A stretch of DNA of 64,000 nucleotides, taken from positions 1-64,000 of the forward strand of contig CAZEIM010000012.1 of NCBI GenBank assembly GCA_964512145.1, written 5' to 3'. Below the pieces are notes generated by a model that saw only the letters and a program-made list of their open reading frames with translations, did not search any database and had not been told where the DNA came from. The position numbers and the translations under genes were made by a program. This document shows positions 48,571-56,895 of this stretch, in pieces (the stretch's first letter is position 1; the number at the start of each line of letters is the position of its first letter). Source of the DNA: CAYOHR01 sp964512145 (GTDB taxonomy: Bacteria; Bacteroidota; Bacteroidia; Flavobacteriales_G; JALEGO01).

Positions 48571-49104
48571 TTGAGACAAAGGTTCTACAGTGTTTTGTTT
48601 TTTTTATGCTTTTTAACACCTGTGATTACATCTTATGTTTTATTAAAGAACCAACAAAAAAAAATACGAAAAGAAGTAAAAAGAACATTAATGAATTCTG
48701 TTCATAAAGATGAATTGGTGTTATTAAAATTTTCAAAGGCAGGACAAAAAAAATCCCTGCGATGGAAACACTCCAAAGAATTTGAATACAACGGGGAAAT
48801 GTACGATATTGTAGATACCCAAGTGAGTGAAGACAGTATTTATTATTGGGTTTGGTGGGATCACAAAGAAACAAAACTTAATAAAAAATTGGATGATTGG
48901 GTTGCGTTTGTGTTAGGAAATAACCCTAAGAATCAGGAAAATCAAAAACAACTACAACATATTTTAAAATCACTTTATTTCACAGAGGATACAGAAAAAT
49001 TAGCTTTAGCATTTATTGAGGTAAAAAAGAATTTTTATTTCAAACAAAAATATTATGATTCGATTTTTCATACCCCTTTGATACCTCCCCCTGAAAAATG
49101 TTAA
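48571..49104 (+). CDS. Unknown membrane-anchored protein upstream of a TonB receptor
   Basis: The product has 177 residues and I recognise no family. One N-terminal helix (about 6-25, VLFFLCFLTPVITSYVLL) is followed by a lysine-rich segment and then a polar domain with LRWKHSKEFEYNGEMYDIV and SIYYWVWWDHKET, ending HTPLIPPPEKC. It is most likely anchored in the inner membrane, with the rest in the periplasm. The start is TTG at 48571: an in-frame TAG lies three codons upstream and no ATG is nearby. It precedes the TonB-dependent receptor by 77 bases, so a joint role in metal or heme handling is possible but unproven. Confidence 0.72.
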   Translation: MRQRFYSVLFFLCFLTPVITSYVLLKNQQKKIRKEVKRTLMNSVHKDELVLLKFSKAGQKKSLRWKHSKEFEYNGEMYDIVDTQVSEDSIYYWVWWDHKETKLNKKLDDWVAFVLGNNPKNQENQKQLQHILKSLYFTEDTEKLALAFIEVKKNFYFKQKYYDSIFHTPLIPPPEKC

Positions 49105-49181
49105 AAAATAAATTTAAAAACTGCCTGATTGTATAATTAAAGGCAAACTAAACTCATTTTTTAACTTTTTAAACAAAAACC

Positions 49182-51590
49182 ATGAAAAAATATTTTACGT
49201 TGTGGTTATTGTTTGGATTGATATGTACTACATATTCCCAAATAATATCCATTAAAGATAACGAAACACAAAAGCCTCTAGAATTAGTCACTTTATTAAG
49301 CACAAATCCTTATGCATACACAACAACCAATGCAAATGGACAAGCTGATATTTCTGCATTTCTTAAATCGGTAAAAATTGAAATCCGAAGACTTGGTTAT
49401 AAAACTATTAAGACCAATTACACGGAGTTAGAAAAGCAAAATTTTGAAATAAAATTAATGGTTTCATCTACTCAATTTGACGAAGTAGTTATTTCGGCTA
49501 ATCGATGGATTCAATCATCCAAAAAGAGTCCTTCAAAAATTTCGATTATCTCTTCTCAAGAAGTTGCTTTACTGAATCCGCAAACCACGGCTGATTTATT
49601 AGGAACATCTGGTGAAGTATTTATTCAAAAAAGTCAACAAGGGGGAGGAAGCCCTATGATTAGAGGTTTTGCCACAAATCGATTATTATATACGGTAGAT
49701 GGTATTCGAATGAATTCGGCTATTTTTAGAGCAGGAAATATTCAACAAGTAATTTCGTTAGATCCTTTTTCTATTGAAAACACCGAAGTTTTTTTTGGCC
49801 CGGGCTCTGTTATTTATGGTAGTGATGCCATTGGTGGGGTTATGAGTTTTCAAACGCTCACGCCACAATTATCGTTAACCAATAAATCATTGGTAATAGC
49901 TAAAGCAGTTAGCCGATATTCATCTGCCAACCAAGAAGTAACCAATCATTTTGATGTGAATGTAGGCCGGAAGAAGTGGGCATTTGTTACAAGTTTAACA
50001 CATTCAAAATTCGGAAACTTGAGAATGGGTAAAAACGGGCCTGATGAATATTTGAAGCTGTTTGTTGTACAGCGAGTAGATAGTGTGGACAGGGTATTTG
50101 AAAATACAGATCCTAGAGTGCAAAATCCCACAGGATATTCACAAATAAATCTAATGCAAAAAATTAGATTTAAACCCAACAATTCATTAGACTTTCAATA
50201 TGGATTTCATTTCTCAGAAACTTCGGAATACTCCAGATACGATCGGTTAATTGAAACCAACCAAAACGGATTACCTGTTTCTGCAGTGTGGAATTATGGC
50301 CCACAAATTTGGATGATGAATAATTTGATGATTACTCATAGTAAAAGCAACAAAATGTATGATCAAATGAGCCTTCGAGTAGCTCAACAAAACTTTGAAG
50401 AAAGTAGAATTGACAGAAGGTTTAATCATCACAGACTTCGAACCAATTTGGAAGAAGTACTTGCTTATTCGGTAAATTGGGACTTTGACAAATCTATTAA
50501 CAAACATCGTTTATATTACGGTACTGAATATGTGCTAAATGACGTAACCTCAACAGGCACTGCTGTTGATATTAGAAACGGAAATCCTATGCTTGTACCT
50601 GATAGATATCCGGCTTCTAAATGGAGCAGTTATGCAGCTTATGTAAACTATCAATATATTGCCTCCGAAAAGTTTCTAGTTCAATTAGGTGCTAGATATA
50701 GTGCGTTCAATATTCAATCTGACTTTACACGACATCTTGCTTTCTATCCATTCGATTTCACAAGTTCTACCGTTAAAAATTCAGCAACAACAGGAAGCAT
50801 TGGACTTGTTTACACACCAACTGAAACTTGGAAAATCAGCGTAAACGGAAGTACTGGTTTTCGAGCTCCAAACGTGGATGATATAGGTAAAATATTTGAT
50901 TTTGTAAGCGGTGAAGTAATTGTGCCGAATACATCTTTAAATGCCGAGTACGCCTACAATGGAGAATTAAGCATTTCAAAAATCTTTGGCAATGTGGTTA
51001 AACTTGATGCAACGGGTTTCTATACCTATTTAGATCATGCTATGGTTCGGAGGCCGTTTGAGGTTAATGGAAAAGATAGTATTTTGTATGATGGTCAGTT
51101 AAGTCGAGTATATGCTATTCAAAATGCAGCATACGGAACTGTTTATGGTTTCAATACAGGAATAGAGTTAAAATTACCTTCTGGTTTTAGCCTTTCTGCT
51201 CGCTATAATTATCAATTGGGTAGAGAAGAAATGGATAATGGAGATGTTAACCCTTCAAGACACGCTGCTCCCGCATTTGGAATCACACGTCTCTCTTATC
51301 AAAAAGACAAATTGATTATGCAATTATATACGATGTACAGTTCCAAAGTGAGCTATGAGAGATTAAATACAGAAGAAAGACAAAAACAGGTAATTTACGC
51401 AAAAGATACAAATGGAAATCCATATTCACCTAGTTGGTACACCTTAAATTTCAAGGCAATGTATCAGTTTCATCAAAATCTTACGATAAGTATAGGTGTG
51501 GAAAATATAACTGATCAGCGTTATAGACCATATAGCTCTGGATTGGTAGCTGCAGGAAGAAATTTAATTTTTTCTTTACGTATTCAATAA
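49182..51590 (+). CDS. TonB-dependent outer membrane receptor
   Basis: The product has 802 residues. After the signal peptide (MKKYFTLWLLFGLICTTYS) comes a carboxypeptidase-regulatory-like domain (about 20-95, TTTNANGQADISAF), then the plug (about 105-230, SQQGGGSPMIRGFATNRLLYTVDGIRMN with VIYGSDAIGGVMSF), and a 22-strand barrel ending NITDQRYRPYSSGLVAAGRN with a terminal aromatic-rich strand. The plug and C-terminus resemble the hemoglobin/transferrin-type receptors, so heme or iron protein uptake is plausible. The substrate is not proven. A hairpin with a T-run follows the stop. Confidence 0.92.
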   Translation: MKKYFTLWLLFGLICTTYSQIISIKDNETQKPLELVTLLSTNPYAYTTTNANGQADISAFLKSVKIEIRRLGYKTIKTNYTELEKQNFEIKLMVSSTQFDEVVISANRWIQSSKKSPSKISIISSQEVALLNPQTTADLLGTSGEVFIQKSQQGGGSPMIRGFATNRLLYTVDGIRMNSAIFRAGNIQQVISLDPFSIENTEVFFGPGSVIYGSDAIGGVMSFQTLTPQLSLTNKSLVIAKAVSRYSSANQEVTNHFDVNVGRKKWAFVTSLTHSKFGNLRMGKNGPDEYLKLFVVQRVDSVDRVFENTDPRVQNPTGYSQINLMQKIRFKPNNSLDFQYGFHFSETSEYSRYDRLIETNQNGLPVSAVWNYGPQIWMMNNLMITHSKSNKMYDQMSLRVAQQNFEESRIDRRFNHHRLRTNLEEVLAYSVNWDFDKSINKHRLYYGTEYVLNDVTSTGTAVDIRNGNPMLVPDRYPASKWSSYAAYVNYQYIASEKFLVQLGARYSAFNIQSDFTRHLAFYPFDFTSSTVKNSATTGSIGLVYTPTETWKISVNGSTGFRAPNVDDIGKIFDFVSGEVIVPNTSLNAEYAYNGELSISKIFGNVVKLDATGFYTYLDHAMVRRPFEVNGKDSILYDGQLSRVYAIQNAAYGTVYGFNTGIELKLPSGFSLSARYNYQLGREEMDNGDVNPSRHAAPAFGITRLSYQKDKLIMQLYTMYSSKVSYERLNTEERQKQVIYAKDTNGNPYSPSWYTLNFKAMYQFHQNLTISIGVENITDQRYRPYSSGLVAAGRNLIFSLRIQ

Positions 51591-51595
51591 TACTA

Positions 51596-51640
51596 TTTAG
51601 CCAAGGTATATTTTATATCCTTGGCTAAATTTATTTTTTT
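51596..51640 (+). terminator. Terminator after the TonB receptor gene
   Basis: Inverted repeat with arms TTTAGCCAAGG and CCTTGGCTAAA (51596-51606 and 51619-51629), then a T-rich run. It lies between two convergent genes; the T-run overlaps the last codons of the minus-strand gene. Confidence 0.75.
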
Positions 51641-52533
51641 GTATCCTCTTCTAAAGGAGCATCTCCAATATATTTTCCATTTCGGTATTGTTCAATATTT
51701 TTTAAAATACCGTTTTCATCGTATCGGTAATACAAACCATTGATTAATTTATAATTTTTAAAAAATCCTTTTTGAGAAATTTGTCTGTTTTTATTATATA
51801 AAGTATGGTCTCCATTGCCATTAAATGGATTTATTTTTTTATCTGCTTCATTTTGTACCGCATCTTTTTCTACAGTAGCTATTTTTTTGTCATCAATAAT
51901 TTCAACTGCATTTTGATTTTGTGTTTCTTTGGTTGGAGCAAACTCTTTTGTTTTTTGATGGTTAACCACACCCGGTTCATCGTAAAATTTGGCAGATTTT
52001 AGTTTTCCATCTTCATAATATTCTTTAAACTCCCCAGTTTCTTTACCATCTCTTACCTCACCTATAATCATAAGCTGACCATTTTCATGATAATATTTTT
52101 GAACGCCATCCCGTTTGCCATAATTATTAAATACAAACTCTTGTTGAAGCTTACCGTTTTCATAATAACGTTTAAAATTACCAACGTTTTTATTGTTTCT
52201 CCAATCGCCCTCCTCTTCTAATTGGCCATTTTCATAATAAACTTTGTAAGAACCATTAGGTCTATTATTTACATAATTGATGATGGTATGAACTTTTCCC
52301 GATGGAAAATATTTAGTCCAAATTCCTTGCTTTTTATTATTTATAAACTCCCCTTCTTCAATTACCTGATCAGGTTTATATCGTTGCTCATCCAACATTT
52401 TCCCATACATCTTCCAATGTCCTTGCCTTAAATTATTGGCATCTATACGGTTAATGGTATCTCCGTTCAATAAAAGAAATGATTGAGCGGGCAAAGAAAA
52501 TTTATAAATAAATATAAAAAATAATAAAATCAA
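51631..52533 (-). CDS. Secreted MORN/YwqK-like repeat protein
   Basis: The product has 300 residues. The hydrophobic N-terminus (about 1-17) reads as a signal peptide. Residues of about 30-190 carry repeated MORN/YwqK-type units: YYENGQLEEEGDWRNN, YYENGKLQQEF, YYHENGQLMIIGE and EYYEDGKLKSAKF. After a variable lysine-rich stretch, two further units end the protein (NKNRQISQKGFF). Such repeats bind surfaces or other proteins, and some are annotated as antitoxins without direct proof; no toxin gene lies beside this one. The start is TTG at 52533, because an in-frame TAA is two codons upstream. Confidence 0.78.
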   Translation of the reverse strand: MILLFFIFIYKFSLPAQSFLLLNGDTINRIDANNLRQGHWKMYGKMLDEQRYKPDQVIEEGEFINNKKQGIWTKYFPSGKVHTIINYVNNRPNGSYKVYYENGQLEEEGDWRNNKNVGNFKRYYENGKLQQEFVFNNYGKRDGVQKYYHENGQLMIIGEVRDGKETGEFKEYYEDGKLKSAKFYDEPGVVNHQKTKEFAPTKETQNQNAVEIIDDKKIATVEKDAVQNEADKKINPFNGNGDHTLYNKNRQISQKGFFKNYKLINGLYYRYDENGILKNIEQYRNGKYIGDAPLEEDTKK

Positions 52534-52571
52534 AGTTTATCAAAGAAATTTATCCAGAAATAAATATAAAA

Positions 52572-52688
52572 AATGATACAATAAATATTTTAATGTTTTT
52601 ATACATCTTTAATTATACGTAAAATACAAAAAAACGTTACTAATTTTAAAAATACAAAAGTAGTTAATTATAATGATACAATAAATAT
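52572..52688. repeat. Two 17-base direct repeats, 100 bases apart, upstream of the MORN-like gene
   Basis: AATGATACAATAAATAT occurs at 52572-52588 and 52672-52688, in the 214-base spacer between thiD and the MORN-like gene. The rest of the spacer is very AT-rich with no other feature seen. It may be a regulatory site or a small repeat. Confidence 0.6.
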
Positions 52689-52747
52689 AGTAGAACTGTT
52701 AATTCAATTTTTAGCCATGTTGTTAAAATATCAACTGGTTTTATGAA

Positions 52748-53500
52748 TTATCTTTTGTGGTACCCTAATTGACTAGGTGAGCTTTGCAGAAACTGCAAAG
52801 TGTATTCTTTTGCTTGTAAACACGCTTTAATTAAAGGATAATGTAATGCTAAATAAGAAGTTAATGCACTTGAAAAAACACAACCAGAACCATGTTTTGG
52901 GTAAACAATACTTTTAGCTTTAGATCGAAACGGATAAACCTTGCCTTCTATTGTAAACAAATAATCTTTACCTATATCATGTAGATTATGCCCCCCTTTT
53001 AAATACACATTCGTGTATTTTGATAATTGCTTAGCCGACTCTACAGCATTACTGTTTTTAATCAATAATTCAGCCTCCAACCAATTGGGACAAATCATAA
53101 AAATATTTCTTACAATATGCTCAATATTATAAATACTTTCATGAATTTTAAATCCGGTAGAACTAGACAAAACTGGATCCCATACTATTTTCGCTTCGGG
53201 ACGAATCGTTTTTATTTTCATAATGATTTTATTCAATACTTCTACCGAAGGAATCATTCCTATTTTTATCCAATTTACTGGATAATGGGAAAGTAGTAGT
53301 TCGAGTTGATTAAATACAATGTTTTCATCAGTAGGATGAATAGATAAAAAATCTTTATCCGTTTGAATGGTTTGAGCAGTAACAATACCTAAGCCGTACA
53401 CTTTACATTGTTCAAACGTTTTTATGTCGGCTGAAATACCTGCGCCAGAGGAAGGGTCAAAACCTGCAACACTTATTACATATGGTCTTGGTGCTTTCAG
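52748..53500 (-). CDS. thiD: Hydroxymethylpyrimidine/phosphomethylpyrimidine kinase ThiD, CTG start
   Basis: The product has 250 residues when read from CTG at 53500 and makes HMP-pyrophosphate for thiamine. The N-terminus then reads (M)KAPRPYVISVAGFDPSSGAG, the usual ThiD start, with the HMP/ATP site continuing as ADIKTFEQCKVYG. The end has KHGSGCVFSSALTSYLA, the anion-hole GSGC motif. The frame has no ATG, GTG or TTG between the thiC stop (TAA, 53515-53513) and the GFDPSSGAG region; the nearest GTG at 53401 would remove the ATP-binding N-terminus. The CTG lies 12 bases after the thiC stop and in the same frame. It is probably a rare initiation codon or an ATG-to-CTG base error. Confidence 0.85.
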   Translation of the reverse strand: MKAPRPYVISVAGFDPSSGAGISADIKTFEQCKVYGLGIVTAQTIQTDKDFLSIHPTDENIVFNQLELLLSHYPVNWIKIGMIPSVEVLNKIIMKIKTIRPEAKIVWDPVLSSSTGFKIHESIYNIEHIVRNIFMICPNWLEAELLIKNSNAVESAKQLSKYTNVYLKGGHNLHDIGKDYLFTIEGKVYPFRSKAKSIVYPKHGSGCVFSSALTSYLALHYPLIKACLQAKEYTLQFLQSSPSQLGYHKR

Positions 53501-53512
53501 AAAAACAAAACC

Positions 53513-55387
53513 TTATAAATATATTTCACTGCCTTTTTGTACAAACTCTTTGGCTTTTTCTTCTAGCCCTTGCTCAATAACCTGATTTTCTGATAATCCT
53601 TGTTTTTGAGCATATTCTCGAACATCTTGAGTAATTTTCATAGAACAAAAATGTGGCCCACACATAGAGCAAAAATGAGCCACCTTAGCATTATCAGAAG
53701 GGAGCGTTTCGTCATGATATAAACGAGCAGTGTCTGGATCTAACGATAAATTAAACTGATCTTGCCATCTAAACTCAAAACGAGCTTTACTTAAAGCATT
53801 ATCTCTATATTGCGCGCCCGGATGTCCTTTCGCTAAATCAGCAGCATGCGCTGCAATTTTATAAGTAATAACTCCCTGCTTAACATCATCCCGATTAGGT
53901 AAGCCCAAATGTTCTTTAGGGGTAACATAACATAACATAGCGGTTCCATACCATCCAATCATAGCCGCTCCAATACCCGAAGTAATATGATCGTATCCAG
54001 GAGCTATGTCTGTAGTTAAAGGGCCTAACGTATAAAATGGAGCTTCGTGACACTCCTTTAGCTGTAACTCCATGTTTTCCTTAATCATATGCATTGGAAC
54101 ATGCCCCGGACCTTCAATCATTACCTGGCAATCGTGCTTCCAAGCAATTTTTGTTAACTCTCCTAAGGTTTTAAGTTCTCCAAATTGAGCCTCATCGTTT
54201 GCATCTGCAATGGAGCCTGGCCTTAAACCATCCCCTAGTGAAAATGAAACATCATAAGATTTCATAATATCGCATATTTCCTCAAAATGGGTATATAAAA
54301 AATTTTCTTTGTGATGAGCTAAACACCATTTTGCTATTATGGATCCTCCTCTAGAAACTATTCCGGTAACTCTTTTTGCTGTTAATGGTATGTAGCGCAA
54401 CAATACTCCTGCGTGAATTGTAAAATAATCCACCCCTTGCTCAGCTTGTTCAATTAATGTATCTTTAAATATCTCCCAAGTTAATTCTTCTGCTTTTCCT
54501 CCTACTTTTTCAAGCGCTTGATAAATAGGTACTGTTCCAATAGGAACCGGAGAGTTTCGTATAATCCACTCTCGGGTTTCGTGAATGTTTTTTCCGGTAG
54601 AAAGATCCATGACTGTGTCAGCTCCCCAACGTATGGCCCAAACCATTTTTTCAACCTCCTCTTCGATGCTCGAAGTAACAGCAGAATTACCAATATTGGC
54701 ATTTATTTTAACTAAAAAATTTCGACCAATAATCATAGGTTCAGACTCAGGATGATTTATGTTAGCTGGAATAATAGCTCTTCCTGCAGCAACCTCATCA
54801 CGAACAAACTCAGGAGTAATAAGGGTTTTTGGAGTTTTAGCACCAAAGCTTTGTCCGGGATGCTGAACATTAAATTGATTCCACTCTTCTATCTTTTGAT
54901 TTTCTCGTATAGCTATATACTCCATTTCTGGTGTAATGATTCCTTTTTTAGCATAATGCATTTGAGTTACATTTTGACCCGTTTTTGCTTTAAGCGGTTT
55001 TTGTAAATGCTGAAATCTTAAATGACTTAATTCGGAACTTTGTAAACGCATTTTCCCATATTCTGAAGAGATTTCTGGCAACGTATGTATATCGTTTCTT
55101 TGTATGATCCAATTTTGTCTGATTTTTGGAATTCCTTTTTTAACATCAATATTAACCGATGGATCGGTATAAGGACCTGAAGTATCATATACAGTTACCG
55201 GAGGATTTTTTATTTTATCAAACTGTCCATTTTGAAAAGTGGCCGGAGAATCTGTTAATTCAATTTCCCTCATGGCAACCTGTATCGGATGAATTTTTCC
55301 TGAAACATATATCTTTTTTGAACCGGGAAATCCATCTCGAGTAATTTTAGAGGATGCACCTGGTATTATATCTTTTGTTGCTTTCAT
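53513..55387 (-). CDS. thiC: Phosphomethylpyrimidine synthase ThiC
   Basis: The product has 624 residues. It is a radical SAM enzyme that rearranges AIR to HMP-phosphate, the pyrimidine of thiamine. The C-terminal cluster site CSMCGPHFCSM lies at about residue 574-584, outside the usual radical SAM position as expected for ThiC. Family blocks include RGGSIIAKWCLAHHKENFLY, SLGDGLRPGSIADANDEAQF and EGPGHVPMHMI. It starts 10 bases after the thiS stop and ends in the frame of thiD. Control is likely through the TPP riboswitch in front of thiS. Confidence 0.96.
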   Translation of the reverse strand: MKATKDIIPGASSKITRDGFPGSKKIYVSGKIHPIQVAMREIELTDSPATFQNGQFDKIKNPPVTVYDTSGPYTDPSVNIDVKKGIPKIRQNWIIQRNDIHTLPEISSEYGKMRLQSSELSHLRFQHLQKPLKAKTGQNVTQMHYAKKGIITPEMEYIAIRENQKIEEWNQFNVQHPGQSFGAKTPKTLITPEFVRDEVAAGRAIIPANINHPESEPMIIGRNFLVKINANIGNSAVTSSIEEEVEKMVWAIRWGADTVMDLSTGKNIHETREWIIRNSPVPIGTVPIYQALEKVGGKAEELTWEIFKDTLIEQAEQGVDYFTIHAGVLLRYIPLTAKRVTGIVSRGGSIIAKWCLAHHKENFLYTHFEEICDIMKSYDVSFSLGDGLRPGSIADANDEAQFGELKTLGELTKIAWKHDCQVMIEGPGHVPMHMIKENMELQLKECHEAPFYTLGPLTTDIAPGYDHITSGIGAAMIGWYGTAMLCYVTPKEHLGLPNRDDVKQGVITYKIAAHAADLAKGHPGAQYRDNALSKARFEFRWQDQFNLSLDPDTARLYHDETLPSDNAKVAHFCSMCGPHFCSMKITQDVREYAQKQGLSENQVIEQGLEEKAKEFVQKGSEIYL

Positions 55388-55397
55388 ATTTTTAAAT

Positions 55398-55598
55398 TTA
55401 ACCTCCCTGAGAAGCTCTAATAAATGTTAGTTTTTGATTATCTTGAACGATGAAATTTTTCCAGGATGTTTTTGAAATTATTTCCTGTTGAAAAGCAATT
55501 GCCAAACCTTTAGAATCTATATTTAGCTCTTCGAGTAATTGCTCTAAGGATATATTATCTTGAACTGAAAAAACTTCGTTATTAATATATATATTCAT
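55398..55598 (-). CDS. thiS: Sulfur carrier protein ThiS
   Basis: The product has 66 residues from ATG at 55598 (MNIYINNEVFSV); the TTG upstream is not needed. It has a ubiquitin-like fold and ends in the double glycine (RASQGG) that is adenylated and thiocarboxylated to donate sulfur to ThiG. It lies immediately downstream of the TPP riboswitch and leads thiS-thiC-thiD. The activating enzyme ThiF is not seen in the window. Confidence 0.9.
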   Translation of the reverse strand: MNIYINNEVFSVQDNISLEQLLEELNIDSKGLAIAFQQEIISKTSWKNFIVQDNQKLTFIRASQGG

Positions 55599-55615
55599 AC
55601 TTACATATAACAAAA

Positions 55616-55712
55616 AGGAGTGCTTTAAGAATTACTTTTCCCAACGCAGGTATTAACCTGATCTGGTAATAGGGTATATTCTCAGATTAGGAATTGCTTC
55701 CCAAACACCCCT
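55616..55712 (-). promoter_or_regulatory. TPP riboswitch (THI element) upstream of thiS
   Basis: On the minus strand the P1 stem AGGGGTG (55712-55706) pairs with CACTCCT (55622-55616). The core contains CTGAGA (55685-55680), ACCTGATC and GGTTAATACCTGCG (in 55667-55638), the conserved thiamine pyrophosphate pocket. P1 ends only about 18 bases from the thiS ATG and no terminator hairpin is visible. Control of translation start by thiamine pyrophosphate is therefore the simplest reading. Confidence 0.93.
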
Positions 55713-55810
55713 AAAGCAATATAAAAGTACATAAATTTTGAGGCTAATGGTATAAAAAATGGCTTTGGTTGTTTTTTTTAACAAAAAAACCGAGTGTAAT
55801 AGGAAAAAAA

Positions 55811-55818
55811 TATTTTTG
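55811..55818 (+). promoter_or_regulatory. Candidate -7 box (TATTTTTG) of the FkbM gene
   Basis: Exact TAnnTTTG match ending 5 bases before ATG 55824. If active, the mRNA would be nearly leaderless. No -33 TTG is clear. Confidence 0.35.
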
Positions 55819-55823
55819 TGCAG

Positions 55824-56576
55824 ATGAAAAATTCAATAAAATTTCTGTTACAAAAAATATTTGGTTTTAAAAATTATTTATTTGTTTTCTCATGGTTTAA
55901 AATAAATACGTTAAAATTCGATAAAAAAGAAAAAGACTTTTTTTTCTTTTTAAAGCAAATCCCTAAAAACAGCGTTGTTTTAGATATAGGAGCAAATATT
56001 GGAATTATGACAGCTCACTTAGCAAAATCGAAAAAAAAATTACGTGTATTTGCATTTGAACCTATACCTAATAATATTCATGTTTTAAAAAAAATATGCG
56101 CATTTTATCAATTAAGTCAGGTTGAAATTATGGAAATGGCCTTAGGAAATGAAAATGGACAGGCCGATATGGTAATGCCTGTTATATCCAATACTAAAAT
56201 GCAAGGTTTAAGTCATATCATACACGATAGTATTACTGAATTTAATGAAGGAATTACCTATAAAGTAACTATAAAAAAATTAGATGACATTGAATTACTT
56301 AATGCATTAAATCAAGGTGAAATTAGTGCTATTAAAATGGATGTGGAAAATTTTGAATATTTTGTTTTAGAAGGAGCCCGAAAACTTTTATTAAAACATA
56401 AACCTATTATATATACTGAATTGTGGGAAAATGAAAACAGAACAAAATGTATTGATTTACTTGAATCACTGGGTTATACAACTCATGTTTTGCAAAACAA
56501 CCAAATGCATATATACAAAAGGGATAAACATAAAGCCCAAAATTTTATATTTCTTGTCAAAGAAAAAAAGGCTTAA
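55824..56576 (+). CDS. FkbM family SAM-dependent methyltransferase
   Basis: The product has 250 residues. ATG at 55824 is chosen over the GTG 6 bases upstream. SAM-binding motif I is VVLDIGANIGIMTAHLA near residue 50, followed by FAFEPIPNNIHVL (motif II), the LDDIE stretch and IKMDVENFEYFVLEG typical of FkbM proteins. The family O-methylates sugars, glycolipids and natural products, so a role in modifying surface glycans would fit the window, but the acceptor is unknown. Confidence 0.88.
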   Translation: MKNSIKFLLQKIFGFKNYLFVFSWFKINTLKFDKKEKDFFFFLKQIPKNSVVLDIGANIGIMTAHLAKSKKKLRVFAFEPIPNNIHVLKKICAFYQLSQVEIMEMALGNENGQADMVMPVISNTKMQGLSHIIHDSITEFNEGITYKVTIKKLDDIELLNALNQGEISAIKMDVENFEYFVLEGARKLLLKHKPIIYTELWENENRTKCIDLLESLGYTTHVLQNNQMHIYKRDKHKAQNFIFLVKEKKA

Positions 56577-56584
56577 AAAAGTAG

Positions 56585-56655
56585 AGGTCCCGAGCGGATT
56601 CGAACCGCTGTACAAGCTTTTGCAGAGCTCTGCCTAGCCACTCGGCCACAGGACC
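56585..56655 (-). tRNA. tRNA-Cys (anticodon GCA)
   Basis: Acceptor GGTCCTG with CGGGACC, D arm GGCCGAGTGGCTAGGC, anticodon loop CTGCAAA read as GCA, T arm AGCGGTTCGAATCCGCT. The 3' CCA is not encoded. The 240 bases on its 5' side up to 56895 are AT-rich with no feature seen. Confidence 0.94.
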
Positions 56656-56895
56656 AAACTTATGAGTTTATATAGTAAACGCTTATAATGATAAACGTTT
56701 TATAAAGAACGAACCACAAATTTAGTTTTTTTTAATTAAAAAAACATCATACCATTACTTTTTTGGAATGAGCTAATATTTTTTCTTAATACTATAAGCT
56801 GAGTTTTCTTTTAAAATTTTTGCACGAAAAATATTGATTAAAGATTCTATGACTAATTTCATTTCAAAAAATACTATTTTTACAAATAGAATATT

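Noticed and set aside
51631..52533. Toxin-antitoxin module with a YwqK-like antitoxin
   Set aside because: Only the MORN-type repeats resemble that annotation; it has a signal-like N-terminus and no toxin gene adjoins it.
52748..53401. ThiD starting at GTG 53401
   Set aside because: This would drop the N-terminal GFDPSSGAG motif, which is present in frame just upstream.
55720..55800. Full promoter for the thiS operon
   Set aside because: TACTTTTA upstream differs from TAnnTTTG at the last base and no TTG is well placed.
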